Positions 35,213 to 38,860 of a DNA stretch of 38,860 nt are shown here, one piece after another. Position 1 is the first letter of the stretch. The number at the start of each line of letters is the position of its first letter. Origin of the DNA: Bryobacterales bacterium (lineage in GTDB: Bacteria > Acidobacteriota > Terriglobia > Bryobacterales > Bryobacteraceae); assembly GCA_003136575.1 (NCBI GenBank), contig PLEX01000229.1, forward strand, positions 1-38,860. Reading direction: 5' to 3'. Position numbers and translations under genes: made by a program. The notes under the pieces are model-generated. The model was not told where the DNA came from and searched no databases. It worked only from the letters and a program-made list of their open reading frames with translations.

Positions 35213-35238
35213 GGCGGCCCCGGCTTCCCGGGGCTGCC
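35213..35238 (+). promoter_or_regulatory. Strong intercistronic hairpin after second OmcA/MtrC gene
   Basis: GGCGGCCCCGG (35213-35223) pairs with CCGGGGCTGCC (35228-35238) over eleven pairs (one G-T) around a CTTC loop. No T-run follows. It lies between the second OmcA/MtrC stop and the second mtrA start, the same position as the hairpin after copy 1 though the sequence differs. Confidence 0.6.
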
Positions 35239-35257
35239 GTGCCACGGTCGCTTTCAA

Positions 35258-36217
35258 ATGGTCAACCCCCATCCTCATCGTCGCCGCAACCTTCGGGTAT
35301 CCGGGGTTGTGGCGCTGTTCTTCCTGGCCGGAACGCTCGGCGCGCAAAAACCGACGGTCGCTCCGAAAACATTCGGAGACGACTACGCGGGTTCCGAGAT
35401 GTGCCAGATCTGCCATGAGGACAACTTCAATAACGTCACGCACAACAACGCGCATCGCGTCCTCGACACCGACCCGCGTTACGGTTTTCAGGGCCATGTC
35501 TGTGAAGCCTGCCACGGCCCAGGCGCAAAGCACGCATCGTCGGGCGATATCTCTTTCATTCGTTTTCCCTCGAAGCTTTCGGCTGCCGAAACCGACAAGA
35601 TGTGTCTGAATTGCCACCTGAATCAGCCAACCCATGCCGGACGGATCCAAAGCACGCACGCGAAGAATGCGGTTTCCTGCCCGAGCTGTCACAAGATGCA
35701 CGTCAACGGCGGCGCGCAGCTGGTGGCGCGAAAGAATGCCGACGTGAACGCCCTGTGCGAAAGTTGCCACGCCAATGTCAAGGCGCAGTTCGAGATGCCT
35801 TTCCACCACAAGGTTCCCGAAAACGCCATGAAGTGCGTGGACTGCCACAACCCGCATGGAACCGTGCGCCCGACCATGACGCAAACGTTTGCGGCGAGCG
35901 AACCTGGCTGCCTTTCCTGCCATGGCGACAAGCGCGGGCCATTCACCTTCGAGCACGCGCCGATGAAGTTCGACGGTTGCACGGCATGCCACGAGCAGCA
36001 CGGCTCGGCCAACCCGCGCATGCTGATTCGCTCTCAGGTTCGGCAGGTTTGTCTGGAGTGCCATGCGAATATGCCCGCCGCGGTGCCCGGCGAAAGCATC
36101 GCGATGGGTGTGGTCCCGCCGGCGATCCACAACCAGAATTCGCCGATTTATCAGAACTGCACGGTCTGCCATCAGAAACTTCACGGCAGCTACGTGGACA
36201 GGTTCCTGCTCAAATGA
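35258..36217 (+). CDS. mtrA: Decaheme c-type cytochrome, DmsE/MtrA family (copy 2)
   Basis: 319 residues from the ATG at 35258. A longer version beginning at 35174 would overlap the preceding gene and lacks a signal. The signal peptide (about 14-30, VVALFFLAGTLGAQ) is followed by ten haem sites: CQICH (first Cys 49), CEACH, CLNCH, CPSCH, CESCH, CVDCH, CLSCH, CTACH, CLECH and CTVCH. KCVDCHNPHGT and GCTACHEQHGS mirror copy 1, yet the two proteins differ far more than the OmcA/MtrC pair does. The stop overlaps the second mtrB start (ATGA), so the pair is translationally coupled. The ribosome site is weak; the gene may depend on read-through past the preceding hairpin. Confidence 0.92.
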   Translation: MVNPHPHRRRNLRVSGVVALFFLAGTLGAQKPTVAPKTFGDDYAGSEMCQICHEDNFNNVTHNNAHRVLDTDPRYGFQGHVCEACHGPGAKHASSGDISFIRFPSKLSAAETDKMCLNCHLNQPTHAGRIQSTHAKNAVSCPSCHKMHVNGGAQLVARKNADVNALCESCHANVKAQFEMPFHHKVPENAMKCVDCHNPHGTVRPTMTQTFAASEPGCLSCHGDKRGPFTFEHAPMKFDGCTACHEQHGSANPRMLIRSQVRQVCLECHANMPAAVPGESIAMGVVPPAIHNQNSPIYQNCTVCHQKLHGSYVDRFLLK

Positions 36218-38436
36218 GACGCCTCGCTTTTGGTATAGTGACGCTCGCGATTCTGGCCGCCATGCCGCGTCCGGCAGACGCGCAACAGACCGTGGCGCCT
36301 TCCGGACTTATCGCGAACAACGCGTCCGCCCCGGTGCAGGCCGCTGGCGCCAGCGCCGCTGATCCAACGCCGTCCACCGCGCAGGGAACGCCGGCTGCTC
36401 CTGCTACACCCGCATCATCGGCGAACACCGCGACATCCCCCGCCAGCACGCCCGCGCCCGCGCCAACCGCCACCACCTCCGCGCCCGGCGACTCAACACC
36501 AGCAGCGGCCACCACGACGACTGCAGCCGCGCCCGAGTCCCGTCCCTCGAGCGAATCGTGGGTAACCGGAAACGTGGATGTCGGTTATCGCTGGGTAGCA
36601 ACTCCGGGCGGCAGTTTCGCCACCTATCGCAGTGTGGTCAATCTGGGTTCCGGTCCGAAGCTCACCGCCGTAGACCTGACGATCCTCCAGCCGAGCCGCC
36701 GTTTGTTCGACAGCATGCATCTTCGCGCATCCGGCTGGGGCGGCGACCCTTATTCCACGTTCCACCTCGACGCCAAGAAGGCCGAAATCTATCGGCTGAA
36801 CATCGATTACCGCGGCATTTCGTACTTCAACAATCTGCCCGCCTACGCCGACCCCCTCCTCGCGAACGGCATCACGCTTGACGAGCAGTCTTTCGACAAA
36901 CACCGGCGGATCACGAGCATCAACCTTGAGATTCATCCCGGCCGCGCATTCACTCCGTACGTCGCGGCCGAGCGGGACGCCAGCAGCGGCACGGGCGTGA
37001 CCGTTTTCCAGACCGGGGGCAACGAATATCCGATCGCCGACACCACGGACGATGCCACGAACCTGCTGCGGGCCGGTTTCCGCTCGGCCTTCCGGCACTT
37101 CGACGCCACTTTTGAAGAAGGCTACACGAACTTCAGAAGCGACCAGAACGACCTGACCAACACGACGAGCACCGGAGACAACTCGACCCCCGTGACTGGA
37201 GAGAAGCTGGACCTCACTAGTCTTATGCAAAGCTACGGGATACGAGGCAACAGCAATTACACGAAAGCAATCATCACCTCCAGCCCCGTTTCCTGGCTCG
37301 ACGTTTACGCTCAGGCCATGTACACGGTGCCGCGCAACACCGTCAATTACCAGCAATACGACGCGGGCAACCTGGTGGTGCTGAGTGAGCTTCTTTTCTA
37401 CAACAGCGAACAGTACCTGGTGAGTTCCACAACGCGTTTCCCCCACACAACTGCCAACGTGGGTTGGGAAATCCGCCCGCACCATCGTGTTCGCATTCTG
37501 CAATCCTGGCTGACGGACCGGATGACAAACACGGGTTCGGCTACGCAAAACGATACCTTGCTCGCCGCGGGCGCGACGGCCTCGTCCCCGGGCTCGACGG
37601 TGCTGCAAACCGAGGAGGCGCTCAATTCCTCGCTGACTTACCACTCCAGCCAGGCCGAAACCAATATTCTTGTCGACGCCGGCGACGGACTGACCGCACG
37701 CGCCGGCTATCGTTACGTGTGGGGAACGGCCAACGATGCGGTACTCCCCGCAGATGGGCTCATAACCCTTGAGCAGGATGGCTTACGCCGGAACGTGGAA
37801 ATGGGTACCCTGTCGTGGCGTCCAACCCAAAAGCTCTTTCTGAGCGGCGAGGCGGAAGTGGGCGAAAGCGGAGGCACATATTTCCGCACCAGCCTTTACG
37901 ATTACCAGAGAATCCGGACCATGGGCCGCTATTCGTTCCTGAAGCATTGGCAGGTTTCCGGCGATTTCCGGATCATGAACAACCACAACCCTCTGGCCGG
38001 AACTTCCTACAAATTCATCACCCACCAGGAATCGGTGACGTTGATCTACACGCCGCGCAGCAAGACCGTGAGCGCCGACGCCACTTATGAGCACTGCGGC
38101 TACCACTCCGACATCATGTATCTGGTTCCACAGACGCTGACTCCGTCCGACTCCGTCTTTACCGAGAATTGCCATCGTATCTCGGGAATGTTTAACGCAA
38201 ATATCAAGGGTCCGGGCAAGCGCACGATGACGTTTGAGGTAGGCGGATCGGCGGTTCTCACCGCGGGAACCAATCCAACCACGTACTACCAGCCGACGGC
38301 GAAGTTTGCCGCGCCGCTGACAAAAAACGTCGCCGCATTCGGCGAATGGCGCTACTACGGATTCGGCGAGGTTTTCTACGAGTATCAGAGTTTCCGGGCG
38401 CACCTGGCGACCGTTGGTTTGAGGTATTCGCGATGA
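36214..38436 (+). CDS. mtrB: MtrB/PioB-like outer-membrane beta-barrel with Ala/Pro/Thr-rich N-terminal linker (copy 2)
   Basis: 740 residues from the ATG overlapping the mtrA stop. The signal peptide (about 1-23, PRPADA) is followed by about 85 residues made mostly of Ala, Pro, Thr and Ser. The barrel begins near residue 112 (SWVTGNVDVGYRWVATPGGSFATYRSVVNLGSGPKL) and has strand-type alternation to the end (ATVGLRYSR), with final residue Arg and not the usual Phe. GDPYSTFHLDAKKAEIYRLNIDYRGISYFNNLP parallels the same region of copy 1. Two cysteines occur late in the barrel (YEHCGY and TENCHR). Its role would be to house the second MtrA. Its sequence is clearly diverged from copy 1, but its place after mtrA supports the MtrB call. 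Confidence 0.8.
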   Translation: MRRLAFGIVTLAILAAMPRPADAQQTVAPSGLIANNASAPVQAAGASAADPTPSTAQGTPAAPATPASSANTATSPASTPAPAPTATTSAPGDSTPAAATTTTAAAPESRPSSESWVTGNVDVGYRWVATPGGSFATYRSVVNLGSGPKLTAVDLTILQPSRRLFDSMHLRASGWGGDPYSTFHLDAKKAEIYRLNIDYRGISYFNNLPAYADPLLANGITLDEQSFDKHRRITSINLEIHPGRAFTPYVAAERDASSGTGVTVFQTGGNEYPIADTTDDATNLLRAGFRSAFRHFDATFEEGYTNFRSDQNDLTNTTSTGDNSTPVTGEKLDLTSLMQSYGIRGNSNYTKAIITSSPVSWLDVYAQAMYTVPRNTVNYQQYDAGNLVVLSELLFYNSEQYLVSSTTRFPHTTANVGWEIRPHHRVRILQSWLTDRMTNTGSATQNDTLLAAGATASSPGSTVLQTEEALNSSLTYHSSQAETNILVDAGDGLTARAGYRYVWGTANDAVLPADGLITLEQDGLRRNVEMGTLSWRPTQKLFLSGEAEVGESGGTYFRTSLYDYQRIRTMGRYSFLKHWQVSGDFRIMNNHNPLAGTSYKFITHQESVTLIYTPRSKTVSADATYEHCGYHSDIMYLVPQTLTPSDSVFTENCHRISGMFNANIKGPGKRTMTFEVGGSAVLTAGTNPTTYYQPTAKFAAPLTKNVAAFGEWRYYGFGEVFYEYQSFRAHLATVGLRYSR

Positions 38437-38860
38437 CACATTCCGCGTCTTTCCCGGAGAACACGCGCACGACCTGGCGGCGCCACGCGGCTGGACGGGT
38501 GTTCCTCGATCTTTTGGCGCCGCGCGTCGCGGCCCGTGCGCTTCCATGCCGTTGGCTCGTTCCCGTGCTGCTCGTCGCCGCGTCATTCGAACTCCGCGCC
38601 GTGAATATTCCCGATATGGATTCGGCCCGCGGCGAGCAGGTCTTCACCGAAATGGGCTGCGTCCAGTGCCATGCGTTGAACGGCAAAGGCGGCAAGGTGG
38701 GACCCGATCTGTTGCGCGTCCTGGATCGCTCGTTTACCCCGTCCGAGCTTGCAAGCACAATGTGGAACCACGCCCCAACCATGTGGAGCAAGAGCGTGGA
38801 ACGCAATGTGACCGTGGGACGGCTGACTCTAAAAAATGCCGCCGACCTGCTGGCGCTGCT
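38433..38860 (+). CDS. Monoheme cytochrome c, truncated by window end
   Basis: The frame starts at an ATG overlapping the second mtrB stop (ATGA) and is still open at the right edge after about 142 residues. The N-terminus is a basic leader of about 40 residues, then a hydrophobic signal (LVPVLLVAASFELRA); a later internal start would give a shorter, more typical signal. The haem site CVQCH lies in RGEQVFTEMGCVQCHALNGKGGKVGPDLL, a class I cytochrome c pattern. It occupies the same position as the monoheme cytochrome after the first mtrB, so both modules end alike. The axial methionine and the C-terminus may lie beyond the window. Confidence 0.8.
   Translation, partial: MTHSASFPENTRTTWRRHAAGRVFLDLLAPRVAARALPCRWLVPVLLVAASFELRAVNIPDMDSARGEQVFTEMGCVQCHALNGKGGKVGPDLLRVLDRSFTPSELASTMWNHAPTMWSKSVERNVTVGRLTLKNAADLLAL

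Noticed and set aside
35602..36213. Long upstream extension of the second MtrB frame
   Set aside because: It runs in another frame through the MtrA haem motifs and lacks a signal peptide. The ATG at 36214 gives a proper signal and overlaps the MtrA stop.

Overview
The window is a GC-rich chromosomal piece, probably from an Acidobacteriota bacterium of the Solibacter/Bryobacterales kind. That placement is an inference from gene content and mix: CE1 esterases with Gly/Arg-rich linkers, MtrA/MtrB/OmcA-type multiheme cytochrome modules, and a NUP-type protein. There was no marker gene or database search. I saw no tRNA, rRNA, CRISPR array or intact insertion sequence.

Layout. (1) 1-4069: an envelope-maintenance operon with the tail of an XRE regulator, an NfeD-like protein, a flotillin, PspA and a bacterial PH-domain membrane protein. 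(2) 4157-10185: a UBP-type zinc finger, an OpuC-type ABC importer (ATPase, permease, lipoprotein), a mercuric-reductase-like flavoprotein, EgtB and EgtD. All are overlapping or nearly abutting, suggesting one unit for ergothioneine synthesis and possibly uptake. (3) 10187-13038: a cNMP/thioredoxin-reductase-like hybrid protein and a purine nucleoside permease (NUP). (4) 13039-14744: a low-coding patch with a broken RelE/ParE-type toxin-antitoxin pair and small membrane proteins. (5) 14739-23414: an amidohydrolase, feruloyl-CoA synthase and fused enoyl-CoA hydratase/3-hydroxyacyl-CoA dehydrogenase on the minus strand, flanked by two exported CE1 (feruloyl/xylan-esterase-like) esterases and an acyltransferase-3. 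This is consistent with releasing and degrading hydroxycinnamates. (6) 23453-25654: a large Tat-exported protein of unknown, possibly glycoside-hydrolase-like, function.

(7) 25994 to the right edge is the most striking region: about 13 kb encoding a whole trans-envelope electron conduit. The order is decaheme MtrA, MtrB-type porin, small monoheme cytochrome, terminator, decaheme OmcA/MtrC, membrane tetraheme NapC/NrfH-type quinol dehydrogenase, tiny membrane protein, second OmcA/MtrC, second MtrA, second MtrB, and a second monoheme cytochrome cut by the window end. Together these have 46 visible haem attachment sites. The expected flow is quinol pool, NapC-like protein, periplasmic monoheme cytochromes, MtrA inside MtrB, then OmcA/MtrC outside (or the reverse).

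The three apparent transcription units in this region (starting at 25994, 29709 and 32989) each have a well-formed sigma-54 -24/-12 element upstream, so I infer common control by an enhancer-binding regulator not seen here. Both OmcA/MtrC genes lack a lipobox, carry a CX5C pair in the middle domain, and are followed by a strong intercistronic hairpin.
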